Assembly: GCF_001883705.2 (NCBI RefSeq)
Contig: NZ_MDEQ02000003.1
Coordinates: 186,001-250,000 of the forward strand
DNA from: Burkholderia catarinensis
GTDB taxonomy: Bacteria > Pseudomonadota > Gammaproteobacteria > Burkholderiales > Burkholderiaceae
Reading direction: 5' to 3'
DNA: 64,000 nt
The notes under the pieces were generated by a model, which saw nothing but the letters and a program-made list of their open reading frames with translations, was not told the origin of the DNA and did not search any database. How positions within the stretch are numbered: the stretch's first letter is position 1; the number at the start of each line of letters is the position of its first letter. Positions 25,720 through 33,713 of this stretch are shown here, piece after piece. Position numbers and translations under genes: made by a program.

Positions 25720-26094
25720 ATGCGATTGATTTCGATGTCCCGTCCCGCAGCGACGCTGTCCCTGGCCGCCGGCTGCCTGATGTTGCACGGCTGCGCGTGG
25801 TTCGACTCGTGGCTACCGTTCTCGTATTCGCGTACGCCGCTCGCGAGGGCCGCGTCGCGGCACGGCGCGACGCGCGCCGATGTCGTCCGCGCCGGCGGCA
25901 ACCCGCGCAGCGTATGGATGGTCCGCAACGGCAGCGGCGTCTGCTACAACTATTTCATCGAGCACGGCGACGATCACCGGGCTTACTTCGTCGTGTTCGA
26001 CAAGGCCGGCGTCGTCACCCGATACGGCTTCGATTCCTGCATGGACGCCGACCGCAAGGGCACGCTCCAGCCGGGCAAGGCCGCTTCGCGCTAG
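25720..26094 (+). CDS. Small OsmE-like lipoprotein (SmpA/OmlA fold)
   Basis: 124 residues from ATG 25720; starts at 25696 or 25735 cannot be excluded. Lipoprotein signal with Cys25 (CLMLHGCAWFDSW). The mature part follows the OsmE pattern: a helix RADVVRAGGNPRSVWMV, then GSGVCYNYFIEHG and AYFVVFDKAGVVTRYGFDSC. The paired cysteines match the disulfide positions of osmotically inducible OsmE. It is probably periplasm-facing and attached to the outer membrane. No operon partner; no clear ribosome-binding site. Confidence 0.72.
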   Translation: MRLISMSRPAATLSLAAGCLMLHGCAWFDSWLPFSYSRTPLARAASRHGATRADVVRAGGNPRSVWMVRNGSGVCYNYFIEHGDDHRAYFVVFDKAGVVTRYGFDSCMDADRKGTLQPGKAASR

Positions 26095-26118
26095 CGCGGC
26101 GGCCGTGCCCGCCCGCCG

Positions 26119-26913
26119 TCACGCGATCGTGTCGACCACGCCGCCGTCCACCCGCAACGCGGCGCCCGTCGTCGCCGAAGCCAGCGGCGAGCACACGTAG
26201 ACGACCATGTTCGCGACTTCCTCGGGCGTCGCGGGCCGCTGGATGATCGAGCTTGCGCGATGGTTGCGCACAAAATCCACGGCCACGTCTTCGACGCTGC
26301 GGCCGGTTTCGTCGGCCGTTTCCTTCAGCAGCGCGCGTACGCCGTCCGACATCGTCGGCCCCGGCAGCACCGAGTTGACGGTCACGTTGGTGCCGGCCGC
26401 GAGTTTCGCGAGGCCGCGCGCAATCGACAGCTGCGCGGTTTTCGTGAACCCGTAATGAATCATGTCGACCGGGATGTTCAGGCCCGATTCCGACGAAATG
26501 AACACGATGCGCCCGGCATTGCGTTCGATCATCCCTTTCAGGTAATGCCGCGCGAGCCGCACGCCGGACATCACGTTCATCTGGAAATAATGTTCCCATT
26601 CGGCGTCGTCGATGTCGAAGAACGCCTTCAGGCCGTAGATGCCCGCGTTGTTGACCAGGATGTCGGCCTCCGGCGCGTGCTGCGCGATGCGCGCGACGCC
26701 GGCCGCGTCGGACAGGTCGGCGGCGACGCCGTCGAAGTGCGCGTCGGGCACGGCGGCGCGCAGTTGCGCGAGCGCGGACTGCACCGATGCGTCGCTGCGG
26801 CCGTTGACGACGACACGCGCGCCGGCGCGCGCGAGCCCTTCGGCGATCGCGAACCCGATGCCGGCGGTGGAGGCGGTGACGACCGCGGTCTTGCCTTTCA
26901 GATCGATGTGCAT
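26119..26913 (-). CDS. SDR family oxidoreductase
   Basis: 264 residues. Opens MHIDLKGKTAVVTASTAGIG, where the glycine motif is TASTAGIG, with NGRSDAS after beta-2 (NADP-type arginine), NNAGIYG, and catalytic Tyr and Lys in IHYGFTKTAQL with Ser in FISSESG. The C-terminus GAALRVDGGVVDTIA is standard. The first Met at 26913 fits the family start. It faces the divergent AraC regulator across 169 bp, so that protein is the probable activator. Substrate unknown. Confidence 0.9.
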   Translation of the reverse strand: MHIDLKGKTAVVTASTAGIGFAIAEGLARAGARVVVNGRSDASVQSALAQLRAAVPDAHFDGVAADLSDAAGVARIAQHAPEADILVNNAGIYGLKAFFDIDDAEWEHYFQMNVMSGVRLARHYLKGMIERNAGRIVFISSESGLNIPVDMIHYGFTKTAQLSIARGLAKLAAGTNVTVNSVLPGPTMSDGVRALLKETADETGRSVEDVAVDFVRNHRASSIIQRPATPEEVANMVVYVCSPLASATTGAALRVDGGVVDTIA

Positions 26914-27082
26914 GAGCTTGACGGAAGAGGGGGAACGGGAACCGCCGCGCAAGCCGCGGCGGACGGAATTCAAAGCTTAGGCGAAATGGCGCGATCCGGC
27001 TTCGAAGCCGGGGGACCCGGTTGCGCCGCGCCGCACAGTCTTGTACGGTGAGCGTTCGCCGTCCGAACCGGGAGCCCGCCGC

Positions 27083-27928
27083 GTGAGCCGTACCGTCAAC
27101 CGATCCGTCGTACCGTCGCCGTTCTGGCGCGATGCCGCGCTGCCGTTCATCGAGGCGCGCACCGTCGACGACGGGCGTGAGATCTGCTACGTGAAGCATA
27201 CGCACGACACGTTTTCGCTGGGCGCGATCGTCGGCGGCACGAGCACCTACGTGAACGGCGCGACGAACGCGCACGTCGGGCGCGGCGTGCTCGTGATCAT
27301 CGATCCGGAGCAGGTGCATGCGTGCAATCCGTACGGCCCCGATGCGTGGGCGTACCGGATGGTCTATGTCGACGTGCCGTGGCTCGCGCGGCTGCAGCAT
27401 TCGCTGGGCCGCGATCCGAACAGCGATTTTCACGGTTTTTCGCCGAAGTTGACTGAGCGGCGCGATCTGTTCGCGCAATTTGGCGGCTTCTACCGCACGC
27501 TCGTGTCGCCCGCCGTCGATCCGCTCGGCAAGGAGAGCGCGGCGGTCGAGTTCTTCACGCAACTGCACGGCGCGCTCGATCGCGAGTTGCCCGACGCGCG
27601 GCCCGGGGACGACAACGCCAGGCTCGCGCGCGCGGCCGACTACATCGCCGCGCATTGCCGCGAGGGCGTCACGCTCGATGCGATCTGCGCGGCGGCCGAC
27701 CTGTCGCCGTCGTACCTGATCCGTGCATTCAACGCGCGCTACGGGATGACGCCGCATGCGTTCCTGATCGATCGCCGCGTGCAGTACGGCCGCACCGAGC
27801 TGCGCCGCGGCCGGCCGATCGCCGAAGTCGCGCTCGATGCGGGCTTCGCGGACCAGGCGCATTTCCAGCGCGCGTTCCGGCGGATCGCGGCCGCAACACC
27901 GGGGCAATATCGAAGCGCCGCGAACTGA
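27083..27928 (+). CDS. AraC-family regulator (AraC-binding cupin plus HTH)
   Basis: 281 residues from GTG 27083 with GGAG eight bases upstream; a longer TTG start at 27041 is possible. The N-terminal cupin-like ligand domain (about 20-165) has HTHDTFSLGAIVGG and LVIIDPEQVHACNP. The C-terminal double helix-turn-helix has VTLDAICAAADLSPSYLIRA and IAEVALDAGFADQAHFQRAF. This architecture is frequent beside LysE exporters and amino-acid genes. A LysE gene lies convergently downstream and an SDR gene divergently upstream. Confidence 0.9.
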   Translation: MSRTVNRSVVPSPFWRDAALPFIEARTVDDGREICYVKHTHDTFSLGAIVGGTSTYVNGATNAHVGRGVLVIIDPEQVHACNPYGPDAWAYRMVYVDVPWLARLQHSLGRDPNSDFHGFSPKLTERRDLFAQFGGFYRTLVSPAVDPLGKESAAVEFFTQLHGALDRELPDARPGDDNARLARAADYIAAHCREGVTLDAICAAADLSPSYLIRAFNARYGMTPHAFLIDRRVQYGRTELRRGRPIAEVALDAGFADQAHFQRAFRRIAAATPGQYRSAAN

Positions 27929-28038
27929 CCCGCGCAAGGGCGGGCCTGCATTGCCGCACACGGGCTGGCCGTCGATGAGGGTCAGCCACGCCGGTCACAC
28001 GTGGTAGCCGATGCAAAACGCTCGGCGAAGCGGCAACG

Positions 28039-28626
28039 CTAGATATCGAGCAGGAAGAGCGCGCTGCCCGCGAGCAGCAGCGCCATAAGCCGGTTGAACA
28101 CGCGCATGCGCCGCGCGTTCGCGAGCCGGTGCCGCAGCGACGCGCCCGCATACGCCCAGCACGCGATCGACGCGAAACAGATCACCAGGTACAGCGCCGC
28201 GAATTGCCAGACCTGCGTGCGGTCGCCGTCGGCCGCATACGCACCCATCGCGGCCACGCACGCGAGCCACGCCTTCGGATTCAGCCACTGCATCGCCGCG
28301 CCGGCCGCCGCGGACGGGCCGGCTACGTTGGGGGCGGCCGACAGCCGGCCGTCATCGAGCGCGAGCCGCAGCGCCATGTACAGCAGGAACGCGATCCCCG
28401 ACCACTGCGTGGCGGTCGTCAGAATGGGCCAGCGCGCGAGCGCCGCGTGCAGGCCGAGCCCGATCAGCAGGAACAGCGCGACGAAGCCGAGCGTCGCGCC
28501 GGCCGCGTAGCGCAGGCTCGCGCCGAGGCCGTGACGCGCGCCGGCACTGAGCGCGACGATGTTGACGGGACCGGGGGTGATCGACGAGGCGAGCGCGAAC
28601 GCGGCCATCGAAACCAGCATGCTCAT
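28039..28626 (-). CDS. LysE/RhtB family amino-acid exporter
   Basis: 195 residues with six predicted membrane segments, starting FALASSITPGPVNIVALSAG (the PGP motif of the family) and including QWLNPKAWLACVAAMGAY, the second conserved motif. It exports amino acids or small amines. GGAG lies 7 nt before ATG 28626. It is convergent with the AraC gene, which by neighbourhood may regulate it. Confidence 0.9.
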   Translation of the reverse strand: MSMLVSMAAFALASSITPGPVNIVALSAGARHGLGASLRYAAGATLGFVALFLLIGLGLHAALARWPILTTATQWSGIAFLLYMALRLALDDGRLSAAPNVAGPSAAAGAAMQWLNPKAWLACVAAMGAYAADGDRTQVWQFAALYLVICFASIACWAYAGASLRHRLANARRMRVFNRLMALLLAGSALFLLDI

Positions 28627-28725
28627 CAGGTGTCTCCATGCGAAATGTCGAAAGTCACATCGAGACTACGGAAGCCGCACCGGCGCGTATTGAAGAAAAC
28701 TGCCCTCGGCGGCGCGCGGCCGCGG

Positions 28726-30183
28726 TCAGTGCAATGCGCGCGGCGCGTGCGCCGGCCGCGCATCGGCCGGGTCGGCCGGGTCGGCTGCATCGGCCGCACG
28801 CGGCGGGTCGCCCGCGCAGGGCTGCGCCGATACCGAGAAGCCGAACGTGTTGACGCCGCCCGAGCACGCGACGAACACGCTGCCGCCGTGCATTTCCGCC
28901 ACGGCCTTGACGATCGACAGCCCGAGCCCGTGGTTCTCCTTGCTGTTCGCGCGGGCTTCCTCGAGCCGGTAGAAGCGCTCGAACACGTGCGAGCGCTGGG
29001 CGGGGTCGATCGGCTCGCCGGGGTTCGCGACGGCCATTTCGACGAGCGCGTCGCGGCGCGTGATCGTCACGCTGACCGTCGCGCCGGGCGCCGAATGCTG
29101 GATCGCGTTGATCAGCAGGTTCGTCATCGCGCGACGGAACAGCGACGGATCGACGGCCGCGCGCGCATCGCCGTGCAGTTCTGCGTGCAACTGCGCCTCG
29201 TCGAGCGGGATTTCGAGGAAGTCGAGCATGCGCCGCACCTCGTCGGCGAGCGACACGTCCTTCAGGTCGGTCGCGCGTTCGCCGCGGTCGCTGCGCGACA
29301 GGAACAGCATGTCGTTGATGATCACGCGCAGCCGCTCGAATTCCTCGAGGTTCGACTGCAGCGTCTGGCGCATCCGGTCGACCGAGCGGTCGCGGCTCGT
29401 CAGCGCAACCTGGGTCTGGCCGATCAGGATGCCGATCGGCGTGCGCAACTCGTGCGCGACGTCCGCGTTGAACGCTTCGAGTCGCGCGTAGGTTTGCTGG
29501 ATGCGGTCGAGCGCGCCGTTGAACGACGTGGCGAGATCGCGCAACTCGGTCGGCAGCGCGTCGGTATGCAGCCGCTGGCGGCGGTTCGTCGCGCTCACGG
29601 TCGCCGCGTCCTGCGACAGCCGGTCGAGCGGCGCGAGCCCGAAGCGGGCGACCGCGCGGCTCAGCAGCAACGTGATGACGGTGGCCGTCGCGATCAGCGC
29701 GGCGAGTGTCCAGCCGAAGCGGCGCAGCATCCGCTGCGTGCGCTCGCACGACGTCGCGACGATCAGCTGCGACGTCGGCCGCTCGCCGGCACCGGCCAGC
29801 GTGACGGTCTTCGTCATCACGTCGTAGCTGCTGTCGTTGAGCGCGTAGCGCTGGAATGCGCCGTTCGGCGGGTCGACGGGTACGCCGTTGACGGGGCTGC
29901 CGAAGCGGAAGCTGGCGTCCGGGCTGACGACCTGGTAGTGCGTCGAGCCGTCGGGCGGCTCGAGATCGGTGAGCTTTTCCTGCATCATGCGGCCGCGCGC
30001 GGCCGTGGTCGCGTGCGACACGATCATTTGGGCGACCTTCGCGCGCGTGTCGATCGTCGCGCGCAATTCGGCGAAAAGCTGGCGTTCCATCATCACGAAC
30101 AGCCCGCAGCCGACCAGCGTGAACACGAGCAGCGACACGATGCCGAACATCGCCGAGAGCCGCAGGACGATCGAGCGTTTCAT
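28726..30183 (-). CDS. Two-component sensor histidine kinase (CusS/heavy-metal sensor type)
   Basis: 485 residues. Membrane segments at about 9-31 and 156-176 flank a periplasmic sensor of about 125 residues. A HAMP region, the phospho-acceptor His244 in DVAHELRTPIG, the N-box NLLINAIQHSAPGA and the G-box GLGLSIVKAVAEMHGG follow. The tail is a low-complexity Ala/Asp/Pro stretch. Its ATG overlaps the response-regulator stop (ATGA). It belongs to the heavy-metal/antibiotic sensor group and presumably signals to the adjacent regulator to control the RND pump in the same operon. Confidence 0.92.
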   Translation of the reverse strand: MKRSIVLRLSAMFGIVSLLVFTLVGCGLFVMMERQLFAELRATIDTRAKVAQMIVSHATTAARGRMMQEKLTDLEPPDGSTHYQVVSPDASFRFGSPVNGVPVDPPNGAFQRYALNDSSYDVMTKTVTLAGAGERPTSQLIVATSCERTQRMLRRFGWTLAALIATATVITLLLSRAVARFGLAPLDRLSQDAATVSATNRRQRLHTDALPTELRDLATSFNGALDRIQQTYARLEAFNADVAHELRTPIGILIGQTQVALTSRDRSVDRMRQTLQSNLEEFERLRVIINDMLFLSRSDRGERATDLKDVSLADEVRRMLDFLEIPLDEAQLHAELHGDARAAVDPSLFRRAMTNLLINAIQHSAPGATVSVTITRRDALVEMAVANPGEPIDPAQRSHVFERFYRLEEARANSKENHGLGLSIVKAVAEMHGGSVFVACSGGVNTFGFSVSAQPCAGDPPRAADAADPADPADARPAHAPRALH

Positions 30184-30875
30184 GCGGGCCTCTCGGTGTC
30201 GCCGTCCTCGCGCGCCTCGAGCACGTAGCCCATGCCGCGGATCGTGTGCAGCAGCTTGTCCGCGAACGGGCCGTCGAGTTTCGCGCGCAGGCGCTTGATC
30301 GCCGTCTCGACGACGTTCGCGTTGCTGTCGAAGTTCACGTCCCACACGAGTTCGGCGATGGTCGTCTTCGACAGCACCTCGCCGCTGCGCCGCGCGAGCA
30401 CGCCGAGCAGCTGGAATTCCTGCGCGGTCAGGTCGAGGCGGCTGCCGTCGCGGGTCGCGCGCCGGCCGATCAGGTCGACGCGCAGGTCGCCGATCGAGAT
30501 CAGCGTCGATTCCTGCACGCGCGCGCGGCGCGTCAGCGCGCGCAGCCGTTCGATCAGCTCGAGGAACGAGAAGGGCTTGGTCAGGTAGTCGTCGGCGCCG
30601 CCGCGCAGCCCGCGCACGCGATCGTCGACGCGGTCGCGCGCGGTCAGCATGATGACGGGCGTCTGCTTCTGCGCGCGCAACGCGCGTAGCACGCCGAAGC
30701 CGTCCAGCTTCGGCAGCATCACGTCGAGCACGACCACGTCGTAGTCGAATTCGACGGCCTTCCACGCGCCGTCCTCGCCGTCGAGCGCGGTGTCGACGAC
30801 CCAGCCTTCCTCGGTCAGGCCGCTCTTCAGGTACTCGACGACTTTCGGTTCGTCTTCGACGATCAGTACTTTCAT
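30180..30875 (-). CDS. OmpR/PhoB-family response regulator
   Basis: 231 residues. Receiver domain with acidic pair EDE (7-9), phospho-acceptor Asp51 in VVLDVMLPKLDG, and Lys100 in DDYLTKPFSF. The C-terminal winged helix includes LTAQEFQLLGVLARRSGEVL and VVETAIKRLRAKLDGPF, ending near GMGYVLEARE. It starts 28 bp after the outer-membrane channel gene and overlaps the kinase gene, so pump and sensor are co-transcribed, which gives autoregulation. Confidence 0.94.
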   Translation of the reverse strand: MKVLIVEDEPKVVEYLKSGLTEEGWVVDTALDGEDGAWKAVEFDYDVVVLDVMLPKLDGFGVLRALRAQKQTPVIMLTARDRVDDRVRGLRGGADDYLTKPFSFLELIERLRALTRRARVQESTLISIGDLRVDLIGRRATRDGSRLDLTAQEFQLLGVLARRSGEVLSKTTIAELVWDVNFDSNANVVETAIKRLRAKLDGPFADKLLHTIRGMGYVLEAREDGDTERPA

Positions 30876-30903
30876 ATTCGAATCCGTTGTCCGGGTAATC
30901 CGG

Positions 30904-32430
30904 TTAAGGGCTCGGCGGGTGCGCCGGGGCCGCCGGGGTTGCCGGGGTCGCCGTCGCGACCTCGGCCGGCGCGGGGCCGTCCGCCGCATCGCCGTCCCAG
31001 CCGCCGCCGAGCGCCTTCGCGAGAAACACGACGAGCGCCGCGCGCTGGCCCTGGATCTGCACGGCCTGCCGCTCGCTCGTCAGCAGTTGCTGCTGGGCCG
31101 TGAGCACGTCGATGAACGGCGTCAGGCCGCCCGTGTAGCGATCCTGCGCGAGCGACACGAGCTTGCGCGCGTCGTCGACGGCCGCCGATGCCTGCCGCGC
31201 GGCTTCGGCGAGCACCGACAGGCCCGTGACCGCATTCTGCACCTCCTGGAACGCGGTGAGCACGGCCTGCCGGTAGCTGGCCTGCGCGGCGACATAGCCG
31301 GCCTGCGCGAAATCGACGCCGGCCTTCAGCTTGCCGCCTTCGAACAGCGGCTGGCTGAGCGACCCGCCGATCGACCACAGCAGCGCAGGCACGGTGAACA
31401 GGCCCGCGAAGCGCGTCGCATCCCAGCCGATATCCGGCGACAGCGTGATGCGCGGGAAATACGCGGCGCGCGCGACGCCGATCTGCGCGTTCGCGGCGGC
31501 CATCGCGCGCTCGGCCGACGCGACGTCGGGCCGCCGCTGCAGCAGGTCGCTCGGCAGGCCGGTCGGCAGCGTCGGCGCGTTGATCGGCACGACGCGTGAC
31601 GCGATCGAGAAGGCGGGCGCCGGCGTGCCGACCAGCGTCGCGATCGCGGTTTCGACCTGCGCGCGCTGCTGGATCAGCAACTGCGCCTGCGTGCGCGTCG
31701 CGTCGAGCTGCGCACGCTGCTGCAGCAGGTCGAGACCCGACACCGCGCCGAGGTCGTGGCGCGCGCTCACGTAGTCGAGCGCCTTCTGCTGCAGGTCGAT
31801 CGAGCGCTTGACGACGTCGATCTCGGTGTCGAACTCGCGCAGCGCGAAATAGCTCGACGCGAGATCGGCGGTCAGCACGAGGCGCGCGTTCGCGAAATCG
31901 TCGGCGGCTTGCCCGGTGGTCGCCTGCGCGGATTCGACGCTGCGCCGCACGCGGCCGAACAGGTCGAGCTCGTAGCTGACGGCCGCGCCGACCTGGATGT
32001 CGTTCTGCACGGTCGACGTGCTTCGCGTCGCGTAATTGGTCTGCGGCCGGTCGGCGGAGATCTTGAAGCGCTGGCCGCTCGCGTTCAGGCCCACGGCCGG
32101 ATATTGCGCGGATGCGACCGACGCGAGCGTCGCCTTCGCCTGGTCGTAGCGCGCGGCGACGGCCTTCAGGTTCTGGTTGTTGCGCAGCGCGTCGGCTTCC
32201 AGCGCGTCGAGCTGCGGATCGCCGAACGCGGTCCACCACGCGGGATCGAGCGGGGCGCGGGCCGGCGCGGCCGGGTGCCAGTATGCGTCGGCCGGGTCGA
32301 GCCGCCACGCGGCCGGCGTATCGACGTCCGGACGCCGGTAGTCGGGGCCGACCGTGCAGCCGGCGAGCGCGGCTGCCGCCACCACGACGGCGAGCGTTGG
32401 AGGCCGCAAGCGGGCGCGCATGCCGATCAC
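30904..32430 (-). CDS. Outer-membrane efflux lipoprotein of the RND system (NodT family)
   Basis: 508 residues from GTG 32430, whose GTGA overlaps the adaptor stop and which has GGGAG at good spacing; an ATG nine bases later is less well spaced. Lipobox AALAGCTVGPDYRRP is diagnostic for the family. Long helical repeats follow, for example SYFALREFDTEIDVVKRSID and SYRQAVLTAFQEVQNAVTGL. It forms the exit duct for the RND pump. The C-terminal 25 residues are Ala/Pro-rich. It is the third gene of the five-gene operon. Confidence 0.92.
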   Translation of the reverse strand: MIGMRARLRPPTLAVVVAAAALAGCTVGPDYRRPDVDTPAAWRLDPADAYWHPAAPARAPLDPAWWTAFGDPQLDALEADALRNNQNLKAVAARYDQAKATLASVASAQYPAVGLNASGQRFKISADRPQTNYATRSTSTVQNDIQVGAAVSYELDLFGRVRRSVESAQATTGQAADDFANARLVLTADLASSYFALREFDTEIDVVKRSIDLQQKALDYVSARHDLGAVSGLDLLQQRAQLDATRTQAQLLIQQRAQVETAIATLVGTPAPAFSIASRVVPINAPTLPTGLPSDLLQRRPDVASAERAMAAANAQIGVARAAYFPRITLSPDIGWDATRFAGLFTVPALLWSIGGSLSQPLFEGGKLKAGVDFAQAGYVAAQASYRQAVLTAFQEVQNAVTGLSVLAEAARQASAAVDDARKLVSLAQDRYTGGLTPFIDVLTAQQQLLTSERQAVQIQGQRAALVVFLAKALGGGWDGDAADGPAPAEVATATPATPAAPAHPPSP

Positions 32431-33659
32431 GACTTGGCTCCCGCGACGGCGGAGGCCGGTTTCACGACTGCCGGCGCTTGCACGATGACCACGTCGCCGT
32501 TCGCGAGCGCATCGCTCGGGTTCGCGACGAGGCGGTCGTTCGGCGTGAGCGGGCCGTCGACTTCGAGGGTCTGCCCGATCGTGCGCACGACCGTCACCGG
32601 TTTCAGGCGAACCTGGCCGTTCGCGTCGACGGTCGCGACCGTCGGGCCTTCGGCGCGGAACAGCAACGTATTGGCCGGGACCTGCAGGCGGCCGACCGGC
32701 GTCATCGGCAGCGTCGCCTGCACGTATGCGCCGGGCAGCAGCCGGCTGTCCGGGTTCGGCAGCGTGATCTCGATCTGCAGCGAGCGCGTCGCGACGTCGA
32801 TGGCCGCGGACGTGCGCGTGATGGTCCCGTCGAAGGTCCGGCCCGGCAGCTCGGCCTGCGCGACGCCCACGTGCTGGCCGACCTTCACCTGCTGCGCATA
32901 CGCCTGCGGTACCTGTACGTAGAGGCGCAGCCGGTCGGCCTGCACGACCGTGAACAGCGAGCGGCCCGCGTTGCCGGAACTGACGAGATCGCCGACGTCG
33001 ACGTTGCGCTGCGTGACGATCCCGTCGATCGGTGCGACGATCCGCTGGAAGGCCTTCAGTTCGGTGAGCCGGCGCATGTTCGCATCGGCCGCGGCGAGGT
33101 TCGCGGTGCCCTGGTTGAACGCGCCTTGCCGGTCGTCGAGCTCCTGCTGCGAGACGGCATCGCGCTGGCGCAACTGCTGGGCGCGGTCGAACGACGTCTT
33201 CGCGAGCGCGAGCGCCGCCTGCGCCTGCTGGCGCTGCGCGGTCGCCTGCGCGAGCTCCTGGTTCAGCTCGGGCGTGTCGAGTTCGGCGAGCAGTTGGCCC
33301 TGCTTCATGTGCGCGCCGATGTCGGCCTGCCAGCGCAGCACGTAGCCGCTCGCACGCGCGTAGATCGGCGCCTCGACGAAGCCGCGCAGCGTGCCGGGCA
33401 GCGTCAGCTTGCCGCCGGTGGCGGCGTCGACCGGATGCACGACGCTCACGTACTGGCGCGTGTTCTGCTCGGCGACAGCGTCGAGCCGGTTGCGGTTCAG
33501 CACGTTGACGACGATCGTGCGCGCGGCGCCCGCGGCCAGCAGCACGCCGATCACGATCAGCACGACCCGTCCGCGCCGCGACACCGACGTGCGCGTCGGC
33601 AGGTGCATGCCGTGTTCGTCCACCTGGATGCCGACGGAGCTGTGATGTTTCTCTTCCAT
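32427..33659 (-). CDS. RND efflux periplasmic adaptor
   Basis: 410 residues. A single N-terminal membrane anchor (about 31-50, VVLIVIGVLLAAGAA), lipoyl halves (APIYARASGYVLRWQADIG and IVAPIDGIVTQRNVDVGDLV), an alpha-hairpin between them (about 120-190) and a beta-barrel domain. The C-terminal membrane-proximal domain has LRLKPVTVVRTIGQ-like sequence. It bridges pump and channel. It lies 50 bp after the RND gene in a spacer with short direct repeats, and its stop overlaps the channel start. Confidence 0.93.
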   Translation of the reverse strand: MEEKHHSSVGIQVDEHGMHLPTRTSVSRRGRVVLIVIGVLLAAGAARTIVVNVLNRNRLDAVAEQNTRQYVSVVHPVDAATGGKLTLPGTLRGFVEAPIYARASGYVLRWQADIGAHMKQGQLLAELDTPELNQELAQATAQRQQAQAALALAKTSFDRAQQLRQRDAVSQQELDDRQGAFNQGTANLAAADANMRRLTELKAFQRIVAPIDGIVTQRNVDVGDLVSSGNAGRSLFTVVQADRLRLYVQVPQAYAQQVKVGQHVGVAQAELPGRTFDGTITRTSAAIDVATRSLQIEITLPNPDSRLLPGAYVQATLPMTPVGRLQVPANTLLFRAEGPTVATVDANGQVRLKPVTVVRTIGQTLEVDGPLTPNDRLVANPSDALANGDVVIVQAPAVVKPASAVAGAKS

Positions 33660-33686
33660 GAATTCAACCGATTCAACCGGGTAGTA

Positions 33687-33713
33687 GGACGAAAGTCAGG
33701 GGACGAAAGTCAG
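33687..33713. repeat. 14-bp direct duplication at the end of the RND gene
   Basis: GGACGAAAGTCAG occurs at 33687-33699 and 33701-33713; the second copy covers the RND stop codon (33710-33712). A 9-bp tandem ATTCAACCG pair lies next to it (33662-33679). These look like small local duplications in the pump-adaptor spacer. Confidence 0.8.
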
